Below, one piece after another: positions 35,922 to 44,698 of a stretch of 64,000 nucleotides of DNA. The number at the start of each line of letters is the position of its first letter. The stretch's first letter is position 1. The notes beneath the pieces are model-generated. The model saw only the letters and a list, made by a program, of their open reading frames with translations, ran no database searches and was not told the DNA's origin. Origin of the DNA: CBDBZX01 sp965213645 (lineage in GTDB: Bacteria > Deinococcota > Deinococci > Deinococcales > Trueperaceae); contig CBDBZX010000010.1 of assembly GCA_965213645.1 (NCBI GenBank), positions 151,070 to 215,069 of the forward strand. Direction: 5' to 3'. The translations under genes were made by a program, and so were the position numbers.

Positions 35922-37046
35922 CTTAGTACACGACAATTTTACAAAAAGGAGTTCTCCCTGAAGAATGTTTAGTGCGTAGCTAAACGAAGGAGAACTCAAA
36001 TGAAGCATACTGGATTAGTCGAAGCGTTGAAAGAAGTAGGTGTCAACTTGCACAAGTCGAGGCTCACGTTTCTGAGCATGTTGATGCTGGGTATTGTCGA
36101 GGCGAGGACGGTCAATCTCAAGCGCGTGGTCAGCACTATGCAAAGCTGGGCATGTGAGGCTTCTGTGTATAGACGGGCGCAGCGGTTCTTTGCTGAGCTG
36201 GAGCTTGACGAGACACACTTCACGCGCTTCATAGTCAAACTTCTCGACAAGCAGCGTTACACCTTATGCGTCGATAGAACGAACTGGAAGTTTGGCGTAT
36301 TCAACATCAATATTTTGATGATTGCTCTAGTCGATGAAGGTATCGCTATCCCCCTCGCGTTCGTTCTTCTGACTAAACAGGGCAACTCGAACACACTGGA
36401 GCGCACTGAGTTGCTCGAACAGGTTTTGGAGGTCATCAAACCTGAGCGCATAGAGGTCTTACTTGCAGATAGGGAGTTCATTGGTCAAGACTGGTTTGGG
36501 TTCCTGATAGACCAAAACATTCCCTTTGCCATTCGCATCCGAGAAAACAGCCTAGCTGACAACTGGTTTCAACTCGCAGCCTTTTTTCGGCAGCTTGAAC
36601 CCTTGCAAACGCGAAGCCTCCACCACCGCTACAAGATTTGTGGGTGTGAGCTTGCCGTTGCTGCAACTAGGAGCTGTGACCAGCAACTCGTCATCATTGT
36701 GACCAACCGCAATCCTAGAAAAGCCTTGAGCGCTTACGCCCACAGGTGGCAGATAGAGTCTCTTTTCAAAGCCCTCAAGTCGAGCGGCTTCAACCTCGAA
36801 GATACCCACCTCAAGGACACCGAGCGCCTCAGCGCCCTGGTCGCTGTGGTTAGTCTCGCCTTTCTCTGGGCGCTTAAAGTCGGTCACTGGCAACACCGAC
36901 TCAAGCCTATTCGCATCAAGCCGCACGGTAGACGTGAAAGGTCTGTCTTCCGGCTCGGGCTTGACTTTATCCGCAGAGCGATCACCAACCTCTCCCTTGA
37001 CCCTAAGCTCCTACACAGCGCTTTCAGGCTTTTGTCGTGTACTTAG
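35922..37046 (+). mobile_element. complete IS4-family insertion sequence
   Basis: 1125 bases. Terminal inverted repeats CTTAGTACACGACAA (left) and the complement CTAAGTACACGACAA (right) match at 14 of 15 positions. The element is flanked by a 9-base direct repeat CAGCTATAC (35913-35921 and 37047-37055), a target-site duplication of the size IS4 elements make. It carries one intact transposase gene whose TAG stop forms the last three bases of the right end. The clean duplication suggests fairly recent insertion. Confidence 0.9.
36000..37046 (+). CDS. IS4-family DDE transposase
   Basis: 348 residues, uninterrupted. The DDE residues sit in LCVDRTNW (near residue 92), LLADREF (near 156) and QIESLFKALK (near 252). 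The last lies in Y-x2-R-x3-E-x6-K (YAHRWQIESLFKALK), the signature of the IS4 family. AAGGAG is upstream of the ATG. No frameshift or truncation, so it may be active. Confidence 0.95.
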   Translation: MKHTGLVEALKEVGVNLHKSRLTFLSMLMLGIVEARTVNLKRVVSTMQSWACEASVYRRAQRFFAELELDETHFTRFIVKLLDKQRYTLCVDRTNWKFGVFNINILMIALVDEGIAIPLAFVLLTKQGNSNTLERTELLEQVLEVIKPERIEVLLADREFIGQDWFGFLIDQNIPFAIRIRENSLADNWFQLAAFFRQLEPLQTRSLHHRYKICGCELAVAATRSCDQQLVIIVTNRNPRKALSAYAHRWQIESLFKALKSSGFNLEDTHLKDTERLSALVAVVSLAFLWALKVGHWQHRLKPIRIKPHGRRERSVFRLGLDFIRRAITNLSLDPKLLHSAFRLLSCT

Positions 37047-37105
37047 CAGCTATACACAAACTGGGACACCTTCTTGTTTCGCCTCTCTACTTGCGTTTTT
37101 CGGAT

Positions 37106-37122
37106 GACTCGAGACTCGAGTC
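37106..37122. promoter_or_regulatory. 17-bp palindrome upstream of copC
   Basis: GACTCGAG and CTCGAGTC form a perfect palindrome around one A, about 110 bases before copC. It could be an operator for the copper genes, but no known copper-regulator consensus matches and CTCGAG is very common in this DNA. Confidence 0.3.
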
Positions 37123-37231
37123 CTAGCTAACTGGAAAAATACCGAGTTCGTAGAGAGGTAGGGTATGAGCTTTCTCTAAGCTCAACCTCAACAAACCATT
37201 CAACATCTAGTTTAAGCAAAAGGAAACTGTA

Positions 37232-37726
37232 ATGAGAACGTTTGTTTTGTGTCTCGCGCTCGCCGTGTTCGGCCCTATTTTTGGCGCGTCGGCGCACGCT
37301 TACCTCGAGACCTCGCAGCCCGCTATAGGTGAGACCTTGCAAGCCGCCCCGGAGCAGGTCACGTTGCGTTTCAGCGAACCGCTCGAGCTGCGCTTTAGCA
37401 CCTTTAGAATCGCCCCTTTAAAAACGGAGGCTACCGACCCACGTGAAATCAAACTCGCCGCGCAAGACCTCACCGCAGAGGTCATGAGTGCTGAAAATAC
37501 AGACAGTGGAAGTAGTGATGACGAAGCGCAGTTAGCGGTGCTCACGAGCGAGCGCACCAGCCAAGAGGTCGTGCTCGGCTTAGGCGACCTCTCACCGGGG
37601 ACCTACCCACAGACCTATGTTGTGATGTGGCGACTTCTCTCGACGGATACCCACACCTCGGACGACTTCATCACCTTCACCATTGCTCCCGATCCACCTG
37701 CACCGGGTACAGCCGAAGGGAACTGA
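37232..37726 (+). CDS. copC: CopC-domain periplasmic copper-binding protein (first copy)
   Basis: 164 residues. Signal peptide ending near ASAHA, leaving His as the first mature residue, as in CopC proteins where the N-terminal His binds Cu(II). SQPAIGETLQAAPEQVTLRFSEPLELRFSTFRI and YVVMWRLLSTDTHTSDDFITFTI are the CopC domain. An insertion of about 45 residues rich in Asp/Ser (residues 70-115) separates the strands. Its TGA overlaps the ATG of copD by one base. Confidence 0.9.
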   Translation: MRTFVLCLALAVFGPIFGASAHAYLETSQPAIGETLQAAPEQVTLRFSEPLELRFSTFRIAPLKTEATDPREIKLAAQDLTAEVMSAENTDSGSSDDEAQLAVLTSERTSQEVVLGLGDLSPGTYPQTYVVMWRLLSTDTHTSDDFITFTIAPDPPAPGTAEGN

Positions 37727-38667
37727 TGCTCGCGCTCGTCAAAGCGAGCTTGCTCTTGGGCGCGGTGCTGCTCTTGGGCGCGGGCATCTTAGGGCGTTTC
37801 GTCGCGCCGGAGTTGCGTCAAGAGGTCAGTACGCAGTTGCGCGTGGGCGCAGCGCTAGGCGCAGTTGTGCTTCTTGTCGGAAGTGCGGTGGACGTAACCC
37901 AGACCGTGAACAACGCCATCGGTAGGTATGACGCCGTGTTTTTAATAGAATACCTGCGCTTTACGCGGCACGGCAACGCGGTACTCATTCGGCTCGCGCT
38001 CGTGCTGGCGGTCACGTTTTTAACACTCGGGTGGCTACGCTTTGCCGACACCGCGACCTCTTCGAGACGGCGAACTAACCACGCGCTCTACCTCTCGCTG
38101 AGCCTCGGCTTACTCGCGACCTTTAGCTGGACGAGTCACGCGGCGGCGATGGGTGGCACACCGCCCTTACTGGCTGACCTCGCGCACTTCACAGCGGCGA
38201 GCGCGTGGCCCGGTGCGGTGCTCTACTTGGCGCTCGCTCCTGTTTGGAGCGAAGTGCACCGGGCAGAGTTAAACCGGGCGTTGACGAGGGTGTCCGCGCT
38301 AGGGTTGGCGTGCGTCGTGCTGCTCTTCGTGACGGGCGCGTACACTTCTCTTATCCACCTACAAAACCCGGAACGTTTCGTCGCCTCAGCCTACGGTCAA
38401 ACGCTCTTGTACAAACTGCTGCTCGTCGCGCTCATCGTCGCACTAGCAGCGTACAACCGCATGTGGCTCTTGCCCGCTTCGCTAAAGGGCGACCTCACCG
38501 CTCAGTTTAGGCGGGTGATGAGGCTCGAGGCCCTCACCCTCATCGCTGTCTTCATTGCTACGGGCGTTCTCACTACAAGCGCCCTGCCGCATGAACCCGG
38601 CGTTTCACCTACCGTTTCTGAAAATTTCACAAATCTGCTGCGCTACTTAGGCGCACGCATACCCTAA
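37726..38667 (+). CDS. copD: CopD-family copper transport membrane protein (first copy)
   Basis: 313 residues, eight hydrophobic segments. Early ILGRFVAPE, the middle TSHAAAMGGTPPLLADLAHFTAASAWPGAVLYLALAPV and late GAYTSLIHL...YGQTLLYKLLLVALIVALAAYNR are characteristic of the CopD domain, with histidines (SHA, DLAH) as likely metal ligands. Known to act with CopC in copper import. The start ATG overlaps copC; the longer open frame to 37627 lies inside copC. Confidence 0.9.
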   Translation: MLALVKASLLLGAVLLLGAGILGRFVAPELRQEVSTQLRVGAALGAVVLLVGSAVDVTQTVNNAIGRYDAVFLIEYLRFTRHGNAVLIRLALVLAVTFLTLGWLRFADTATSSRRRTNHALYLSLSLGLLATFSWTSHAAAMGGTPPLLADLAHFTAASAWPGAVLYLALAPVWSEVHRAELNRALTRVSALGLACVVLLFVTGAYTSLIHLQNPERFVASAYGQTLLYKLLLVALIVALAAYNRMWLLPASLKGDLTAQFRRVMRLEALTLIAVFIATGVLTTSALPHEPGVSPTVSENFTNLLRYLGARIP

Positions 38668-38676
38668 AGGAGCCCT

Positions 38677-39108
38677 GTGAACCGCTTCGCTAAACTCGCC
38701 TTGATTCTCTCGCTCGCCCTCAGCACGTTCGCCTTCGCTCACGAAACGCGCACTTTGGAGGCTGATGACGGCACGCAGTACGACGTGACGGTGGGGCTGC
38801 TCAACGAGCCCATCTACAACACGGTGCGCACCGGCATCGACCTCATCATCCACACCACGGCAGACGAAGCGCCCGTCGAGAACTTAGAGAGCAGCCTCCA
38901 AGCCGACATCACCTCACCGGACGGCGCAAGCACGCGCACGCTGACGCTCGAGCCGCAGTACAACAAGCCCGGCTACTACACCGCCGACCTCTTGCTCAGT
39001 GAACCCGGTACGTACGACGTGCGCGTGTACGGCTTTATCGGCGAGATGGAAGTGGACGAGACATACCCGCGTGAAGTCGGCGACATCAGCGAGATCAGCT
39101 TTCCATAG
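38677..39108 (+). CDS. exported protein of the copper cluster, unknown
   Basis: 143 residues from a GTG start with AAGGAG upstream. Signal peptide ends at TFAFA, again leaving His next (HETRTLEADDG). The mature part is an all-beta domain (YDVTVGLLNEPIYNTVRTGIDLIIHT, GYYTADLLLSEPGTYDVRVYGFIGEMEVDETYP) with YtkA/FixH-like look. It sits between copD and the second copC, whose GTG overlaps its stop by one base, so it belongs to the same operon. Confidence 0.75.
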   Translation: MNRFAKLALILSLALSTFAFAHETRTLEADDGTQYDVTVGLLNEPIYNTVRTGIDLIIHTTADEAPVENLESSLQADITSPDGASTRTLTLEPQYNKPGYYTADLLLSEPGTYDVRVYGFIGEMEVDETYPREVGDISEISFP

Positions 39109-39551
39109 TGAAAGGTTTGTTTCTCTTCCTGTTCAGTTTCGGCGTGGCTTTTGCCCATGCCGACCTAGAAAGCGCGACGCCCGCGCAAAACGCGGTGCTG
39201 AGCGAGTCGCCCGCCGAGGTCGTGCTCACCTATAGCGAAGAGGTTGAGGTGCGTTTCAGCACCTTCAAGGTGTACCCGCTCGAGACCTCCGGCGACCTCA
39301 GCCAACCGCGAGAGCGTCTGCGCGTCAACGGCGCGGCGGCAGCCCTTACGAGTGAAGTTTTGGAGGCTCGAGGCGACGAAGCGAGCCGCGCCGACGCGGG
39401 CGTGCGCACCGAAGCGAGAACGTCGGACGCGGTCACGCTCGCGCTGGGGGCGCTCGAGCCCGGTTTCTACGTCGTGATGTGGCGCGTCCTTTCGGTGGAC
39501 ACGCACACCTCACAAGGTTCGTTCGTATTCGAATACGCGCCAAGCGAATGA
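39108..39551 (+). CDS. copC: CopC-domain periplasmic copper-binding protein (second copy)
   Basis: 147 residues. Signal peptide ends near GVAFA with mature N-terminal His (HADLESATPAQNAVLSESPAEVVLTYSEEVEVRFSTFKVY). VVMWRVLSVDTHTSQGSFVFEY is the C-terminal CopC strand pair. Same architecture as the first copC, including an Ala/Arg-rich middle insertion, so the two are probably old duplicates. GTG start overlaps the upstream stop. Confidence 0.9.
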   Translation: MKGLFLFLFSFGVAFAHADLESATPAQNAVLSESPAEVVLTYSEEVEVRFSTFKVYPLETSGDLSQPRERLRVNGAAAALTSEVLEARGDEASRADAGVRTEARTSDAVTLALGALEPGFYVVMWRVLSVDTHTSQGSFVFEYAPSE

Positions 39552-39622
39552 AGATAATGACAAACCTCGACGCAAACCTCAGCGCAAAGTCTGCTAAAAA
39601 ATCTTTCTCGGAGAGGAACCCC

Positions 39623-40570
39623 ATGAATACACGTACGCGCACAACCTTACTTACCGCACTCCTCGCCCTATTTTTCTCGCTCGCCTTCGCCCAACAGAGC
39701 GTCGCTCTCAACTTCGCCGCGCTCGTGGGCGACCAAGAGGTCGAATGTGGCGTTATGTACGAGGGCGTCGGCGCAGAAGGCTCGACTATCGAATTCCAGG
39801 ACATGCGCTTCTACGTCTCAGAGGTGCGTCTCTTGACGGCTGATGGGGAAGAGGTGGCGCTTGAACTCGAGCAAGGCCAGTGGCAGCACCAAGACGTGGC
39901 GCTTTTAGACTTTGAAGACGGCACGGCCCGTTGCGCCGAGTCGGGTAACGAAGCGACGAATAGCACCGTTGCGGGCACCGTGCCTGAGGGCGACTACACC
40001 GGCGTCGTCTTCTCTTTAGGCGTCCCTTTCGACCTCAATCACGCCGACGTTGCCACTGCGCCCAGTCCGCTCAACGTCTCCTCGATGTGGTGGAGCTGGC
40101 AGGGCGGCTACAAGCACGCCCGCATCGATTTGATGAGCCACAGCGCGGCGATGGCGATAGACATGAGTGCGCAGGAGGGTGAGGGTCACTCGAGTGGCAA
40201 CACTAGCCACGGCGACACTCACAGCCAAGGTCACGGCGGTGCGCCCGCAGCCGGACTCTGGCCCATCCACATCGGCAGTACGGGCTGCGCGTCCGAAGCG
40301 AGCGTAATTCCGCCCGCCACACCCTGCGCCAACCCCAACCTTACCGAAGTGCGTTTAGAAAACATTGATTTAGAGGACACGATTATTGCCGACGTAAGCG
40401 CCCTTTTAGACGGTGTAGACGTAAGCCAATCCTTAGAGACGGCACCTCCAGGCTGCATGTCCGGTCCTGAGGACCCCGACTGCTCGGCGCTTTTCGGCAA
40501 CTTGAACCTCTCGCCAGACGCAAACACGCAAACCTTCTTTCGCACGGAAACCCAGAGCGCTTCTCAGTAA
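39623..40570 (+). CDS. mbnP: MbnP-family copper-binding protein (metallo-mystery pair, four-Cys)
   Basis: 315 residues. Signal peptide LLALFFSLAFA; the mature protein has the family's QSVALNFAALVGDQEVECG opening, FYVSEVRLLTADGEEV, SSMWWSWQGGYKHARIDL (tryptophans and His), a Ser/His-rich insert (SSGNTSHGDTHSQGHGG), GLWPIHIGSTGC and several cysteines at the expected spacing. In studied members a tryptophan is oxidised to kynurenine by MbnH to form a copper site. GGAGAGGAA lies upstream of ATG 39623. Followed by mbnH after 20 bases. Confidence 0.9.
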   Translation: MNTRTRTTLLTALLALFFSLAFAQQSVALNFAALVGDQEVECGVMYEGVGAEGSTIEFQDMRFYVSEVRLLTADGEEVALELEQGQWQHQDVALLDFEDGTARCAESGNEATNSTVAGTVPEGDYTGVVFSLGVPFDLNHADVATAPSPLNVSSMWWSWQGGYKHARIDLMSHSAAMAIDMSAQEGEGHSSGNTSHGDTHSQGHGGAPAAGLWPIHIGSTGCASEASVIPPATPCANPNLTEVRLENIDLEDTIIADVSALLDGVDVSQSLETAPPGCMSGPEDPDCSALFGNLNLSPDANTQTFFRTETQSASQ

Positions 40571-40590
40571 ACTTTGAAATGAAGGGCTAG

Positions 40591-41724
40591 ATGAAACACA
40601 TTTTTGTCATTCTAGGTTGGTTACTGCTCGTCCTCACACTGTTGGGGGCGGGCACAACCGGCTACGTTTGGGAGCTGCCCAAGGGTTTCCCCGCGCCGCT
40701 CGTCCCCGAAGACAACCCGATGACCGACGCTAAGGTCGAACTCGGGCGGCACCTCTTCTACGACACGCGGCTTTCAGGTAACAGTACGCAGTCGTGCGCA
40801 ACCTGCCACCAGCAGGCGCGGGCGTTCAGTGACGGTATGAATACCTCAGTAGGCTCGACGGGCGATCTGCATCCGCGCAACTCGCAGTCGCTGACCAACG
40901 TTGCGTACAACGCTACGCTGACTTGGGGCAATCCGGTTTTGGAGGAGTTGGAGCAGCAGATTCTCATTCCGATGTTCGGCGAGTTTCCGGTCGAACTCGG
41001 CATGATGAACAAGGAGGAAGAGGTCTACGCGCGTTTTAAGGGGGACGAGCAGTACCGTGACCTCTTCGCGGCTGCCTATCCAGGCCAAGAGAATCCGGTG
41101 AATACCAGAAACATTGCCAACGCGCTAGGTTCGTTTACGCGCACGCTGATTTCGGGCGGTTCGCGCTACGACCAATTCGTCTATGGTGGTGATAGGGACG
41201 CGCTCACCACCTCCGAGCGGCTCGGTATGGACCTCTTCTTTTCTGAAAAGACCGAGTGCCACCACTGTCACGGCGGCTTCAACTTCACGCACTCGGTCAA
41301 GCATCAGAACAACGTGGGGTTCGTCGAAAAATCCTTTCACAACACCGGACTTTACAACGTGGACGCCCAAGGCGCGTACCCAACGGGTAATACGGGCATC
41401 TTTGAGATTACAGGCAAGCAAGAGGATATGGGCAAGTTTCGCGCTCCGTCCCTGCGCAACGTTGAACTGACTGCGCCTTACTTTCACGACGGCAGCGCAC
41501 AGACGTTGGAAGAGGTCGTCAGTTTCTACGAGTCAGGCGGACGCTTATTAGAAGAGGGTGACTTCGTAGGTGACGGTCGCGCTAACCCGAATAAGAGCGG
41601 CTTCGTGCGCGGCTTTACGCTCACGGACGAAGAGCGCCAAGACCTCATCAACTTCTTGAAAGCGTTGACGGATGAAGGGTTCATCTCTGACGAGCGCTTT
41701 AGCGATCCGTTTGCCGAGCAGTGA
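40591..41724 (+). CDS. mbnH: MbnH-family di-heme cytochrome c peroxidase-like enzyme
   Basis: 377 residues with an N-terminal anchor (FVILGWLLLVLTLLGAGTTG). Two heme-c motifs: CATCH near residue 70 and CHHCH near residue 223. ELGRHLFYDTRLSGN, NSQSLTNVAYNATLTWGNPVLEELEQQ and FRAPSLRNVELTAPYFHDG are typical of the BthA/MauG-like MbnH branch. Known role of the family: oxidative tailoring of its MbnP partner, encoded just upstream. Confidence 0.92.
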   Translation: MKHIFVILGWLLLVLTLLGAGTTGYVWELPKGFPAPLVPEDNPMTDAKVELGRHLFYDTRLSGNSTQSCATCHQQARAFSDGMNTSVGSTGDLHPRNSQSLTNVAYNATLTWGNPVLEELEQQILIPMFGEFPVELGMMNKEEEVYARFKGDEQYRDLFAAAYPGQENPVNTRNIANALGSFTRTLISGGSRYDQFVYGGDRDALTTSERLGMDLFFSEKTECHHCHGGFNFTHSVKHQNNVGFVEKSFHNTGLYNVDAQGAYPTGNTGIFEITGKQEDMGKFRAPSLRNVELTAPYFHDGSAQTLEEVVSFYESGGRLLEEGDFVGDGRANPNKSGFVRGFTLTDEERQDLINFLKALTDEGFISDERFSDPFAEQ

Positions 41725-41840
41725 ATTACCGAGCAGTGAAGATGAGGAGCAGGAGGGGCGGAGAGAAAAAACGTTCCCCTAAGTATCTAAGCGTAAGCGC
41801 GACTCGGCCCTCTCGCGCCGCGATTCGGTAGGCTGTGAAG

Positions 41841-43010
41841 ATGGATACACCGCAAACGCTTGATACTCAAACGCTTAATACTAAAGAGACGCCTCGTGAA
41901 GAAGAGGTCACGATGAGCTACGCCAGGGCTCGGCTCTATTTAGGTATTAGTTGTGTGGGAATGTGGGTGACGCTTTCAGCCCTCGCGCTTCTCTTTGGGC
42001 TACCCGAACGTGCTTTATCGGTAAGCGCGACTTGGTCTTTAGCGGACGTGGGGCAACTCATAGGCGTCTTTGTCCTTTACGCTTTTTTACAGGGTGCGTT
42101 CGACCTCTTCGGCGGCTTCGTACTACCCAAAGAATACGGGCGTTACGCGCCTAACCTCCCCCAATTTTTGCTGCACTGGTTTCGTGGCGCAGCGTTGCAC
42201 GGTGTCCTTCTGCTCGTTGTCGGCTTAGTTCTTCTCGCGGCGGCGCGTTGGGGCGGCCTTGCGCTCGCGCTGCTCGCGTTTTTGCTCATCAACGTGGGGC
42301 TGGTCTATGGACAGGTCTGGCTTGCGCGTCTAGTGGGTGGATTAGGACTTGACCGCTCAAATGGCGTACTTCTTTTAGATTCTCCACACCCTCACCTCAC
42401 GGGCGGCGTCGCTGGGTTTCAAGGGACCATCCTCGCGCCCCAAGCGTGGCAAGATACCTTCGACCCCGCAACCTTTGACCTCTTGGTGAAACGCAAGCAG
42501 AGGTTGATCGAGACGCGCTCGAGGCTCTTAGGTCTCGCAGCCGCGCTGCTCTGGAATACGCTCGGGTTCACGCTAGCGTACGTTGCTGCTGGTGGTACGC
42601 AAAGCGTCGCTGGTCTGGTGAGCTTTAGCCTCTGGTCAACCCTGTGGGCGTTTTTGGGCGTCTTGCTCCTACCGACGCTCTCACGTCGGGCGGTTTTTCA
42701 AGGGGACGCGCTGGCGGTCTCGAGCGGTCAAGAGGTTAGACTGCTCACCGACGCGCTTAAAGCCTTAAACCGCGACCAAGACGATGAGTTTAGGCGGGGT
42801 CAAGCGGTTGAAACGATCTTTCATCCGATCCCTTCGGTGGCGCGGCGTATCGAGCGGTTGGAGACTCGAGAATCTCCGCCGAATTTTGCCACTTGGCACG
42901 TCGCGAGAACCGCGCTCTATCTCTCGTGGGCGAATGTGAGTCTGCTCTCGAGGGCGGTGCACTGCAACATCGGCAGACCCGAAGTGTGGGTGTTTTTGCC
43001 GAGTGATTAG
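41841..43010 (+). CDS. M48-like membrane protein lacking the zinc motif
   Basis: About 389 residues. Membrane segments near residues 20-45, 58-80, 105-160 and 225-285. The tail SRRAVFQGDALAVSSGQEVRLLTDALKALN...IFHPIPSVARRIERLE is the pattern seen after the catalytic region of M48/Ste24 proteases, but where HExxH is expected the sequence reads LLVKRKQRLIETR, so it would not be a protease. TAGGCT lies six bases before ATG 41841. It sits between mbnH and the polyferredoxin gene. Confidence 0.6.
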   Translation: MDTPQTLDTQTLNTKETPREEEVTMSYARARLYLGISCVGMWVTLSALALLFGLPERALSVSATWSLADVGQLIGVFVLYAFLQGAFDLFGGFVLPKEYGRYAPNLPQFLLHWFRGAALHGVLLLVVGLVLLAAARWGGLALALLAFLLINVGLVYGQVWLARLVGGLGLDRSNGVLLLDSPHPHLTGGVAGFQGTILAPQAWQDTFDPATFDLLVKRKQRLIETRSRLLGLAAALLWNTLGFTLAYVAAGGTQSVAGLVSFSLWSTLWAFLGVLLLPTLSRRAVFQGDALAVSSGQEVRLLTDALKALNRDQDDEFRRGQAVETIFHPIPSVARRIERLETRESPPNFATWHVARTALYLSWANVSLLSRAVHCNIGRPEVWVFLPSD

Positions 43011-43091
43011 TTAGCGCAAGTTGCGAGACACTCAGGCGGGACGTTTGCAACTCGTTAGCTTAGATGTATAGCGCTAAAGTAAGGATAATTC

Positions 43092-44651
43092 ATGAGTGAC
43101 GTTGCTAAACATACACCGAGGGTTCAACCCTCTTCACCAACAGCTAAACCCATTGTAGAGCAGCCCAAAGGCTTCGACCTCTTTGCCCTCCCCTTTGTTC
43201 GCCGCTTTATCCGCTGGAAATACGCCCGCTTCGTCTTTCAGCTCCCGCTCCTCATCCTCGCGGTGTTCGTCATTTGGGACGGCTTGAGCGGACGCCAACT
43301 CGCCCCGCGCAACGTCGCCACGACGAGCGTCTGGCTGCACTACCGGGGGCTCGTCGTGATTGCGTTGGCGCTTATCGGCAACGCCTTTTGCGCTGCGTGC
43401 CCGCTGATGCTCACAAGAGGTGCGACGAAGCGCTTAGAGCGCTTTTTACCGCGCAAACTCAACTGGCCCAAACCTCTTAAAAATAAAGTTCTCGTCACCG
43501 TACTCCTCTTGGGCTTCTTCTTCTCTTACGAATACTTCGACCTCTGGGCGAGCCCCTGGCTCACGGCGTGGCTAGCTGTTGCCTACTTCGGCGGTGCGTT
43601 GGCGATTGACACGCTCTTTCCAGCGGGGACGTTCTGCCGCTACGTGTGTCCTCTCGGAAACTTCAACTTCGCCTACTCGTCAGCGTCACCGACACAAATC
43701 ACGGCGGTTAATCACGACATCTGTAGAAGCTGTGAGCACAAGCCTTGTCTTCATGGACGCGATACCTATGAGACGGAGCCCGCGCAACACGCTAAACACC
43801 ACCATGCCGCCTTTATTCCGCTCTCCGCCATCACCCACGCCAACGGCACCGGCCACTTCCCCGGCTGCGAGACCGACCTCTTCGTGCCGACGATGCAGTC
43901 GAACATGGACTGTACGAACTGCTTCAACTGCGTGCGTGCGTGCCCTTACGACAACGTCGCCTTTACGGTGCGCCAACCCGGTTGGGAGTGGACGCGCTCG
44001 CCCTGGGCGACGCGGGGGCGGTTGCCGCTCATGGTGATGGGCGTTTTGCTGACCTTTTGGGGACTCTTGAACGCCGTGGCGATGATCGGGCCGTACTTCA
44101 GCCTGGCGCAGTGGGTAGCGACGACCTTCGACACACAAAACGAGGCGCTCTTGCTGGGCGTATTCTTCGTGACGACGACGCTCTTAGGGCTTTTGATCAC
44201 GGGCACCGTCGCGTATCTCGCTGACCTCTTAGGTCAGGGTCACGCGAACCTCAAAGATTCGTTTCTGCGCTGGGGTTACGTCACGGTGGCGCTCGGCTTC
44301 GGCTTTTGGGGGGCGCACTACCTCTTTCACTTTATGACGGGCGCTTTAAGCATCGTGCCCGTCTTCCAACACTTCTTCGAGTTTAGGGACTTCCCTGTAG
44401 ACCCCAACTGGCAGCTCGCGCAGCTCATTCCCACAGCCTGGCTCTTTCCGGTAGGGGCGAGCATTACGCTCCTCTACAGCTTCTTAGCGGCTTATGTGGC
44501 GGTGCGCATCGCGCTAAGAGATTTCGGGCGACGCGGCGTCCTAGCGATGTGGCCGCCGCTCCTGTTCGTGCTCCTCTTTGCAGCGGTGGCGCTCCTGGTT
44601 TTGGGCGAGCCGATGGAGATGCGCGGGACGATTTTAGGGCCGAGTTACTAG
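43092..44651 (+). CDS. NapH/NosR-like membrane polyferredoxin
   Basis: 519 residues with about ten hydrophobic segments. Cysteine motifs CAACPL (near 98), CRYVCPLGNF (near 181), CRSCEHKPC (near 213) and the [4Fe-4S] ferredoxin motif CTNCFNCVRACPYDNV (near 275). This combination is typical of the NapH/NosR/CcoG class that moves electrons between quinone and periplasmic copper or heme proteins. Placed after mbnPH it could supply or remove electrons in copper handling. AAGGA lies six bases before the ATG. Confidence 0.85.
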   Translation: MSDVAKHTPRVQPSSPTAKPIVEQPKGFDLFALPFVRRFIRWKYARFVFQLPLLILAVFVIWDGLSGRQLAPRNVATTSVWLHYRGLVVIALALIGNAFCAACPLMLTRGATKRLERFLPRKLNWPKPLKNKVLVTVLLLGFFFSYEYFDLWASPWLTAWLAVAYFGGALAIDTLFPAGTFCRYVCPLGNFNFAYSSASPTQITAVNHDICRSCEHKPCLHGRDTYETEPAQHAKHHHAAFIPLSAITHANGTGHFPGCETDLFVPTMQSNMDCTNCFNCVRACPYDNVAFTVRQPGWEWTRSPWATRGRLPLMVMGVLLTFWGLLNAVAMIGPYFSLAQWVATTFDTQNEALLLGVFFVTTTLLGLLITGTVAYLADLLGQGHANLKDSFLRWGYVTVALGFGFWGAHYLFHFMTGALSIVPVFQHFFEFRDFPVDPNWQLAQLIPTAWLFPVGASITLLYSFLAAYVAVRIALRDFGRRGVLAMWPPLLFVLLFAAVALLVLGEPMEMRGTILGPSY

Positions 44652-44698
44652 CGCTAAATTTCATAGCGGCTGAGCCTGGGGGATGCCATGCTAGGCGC

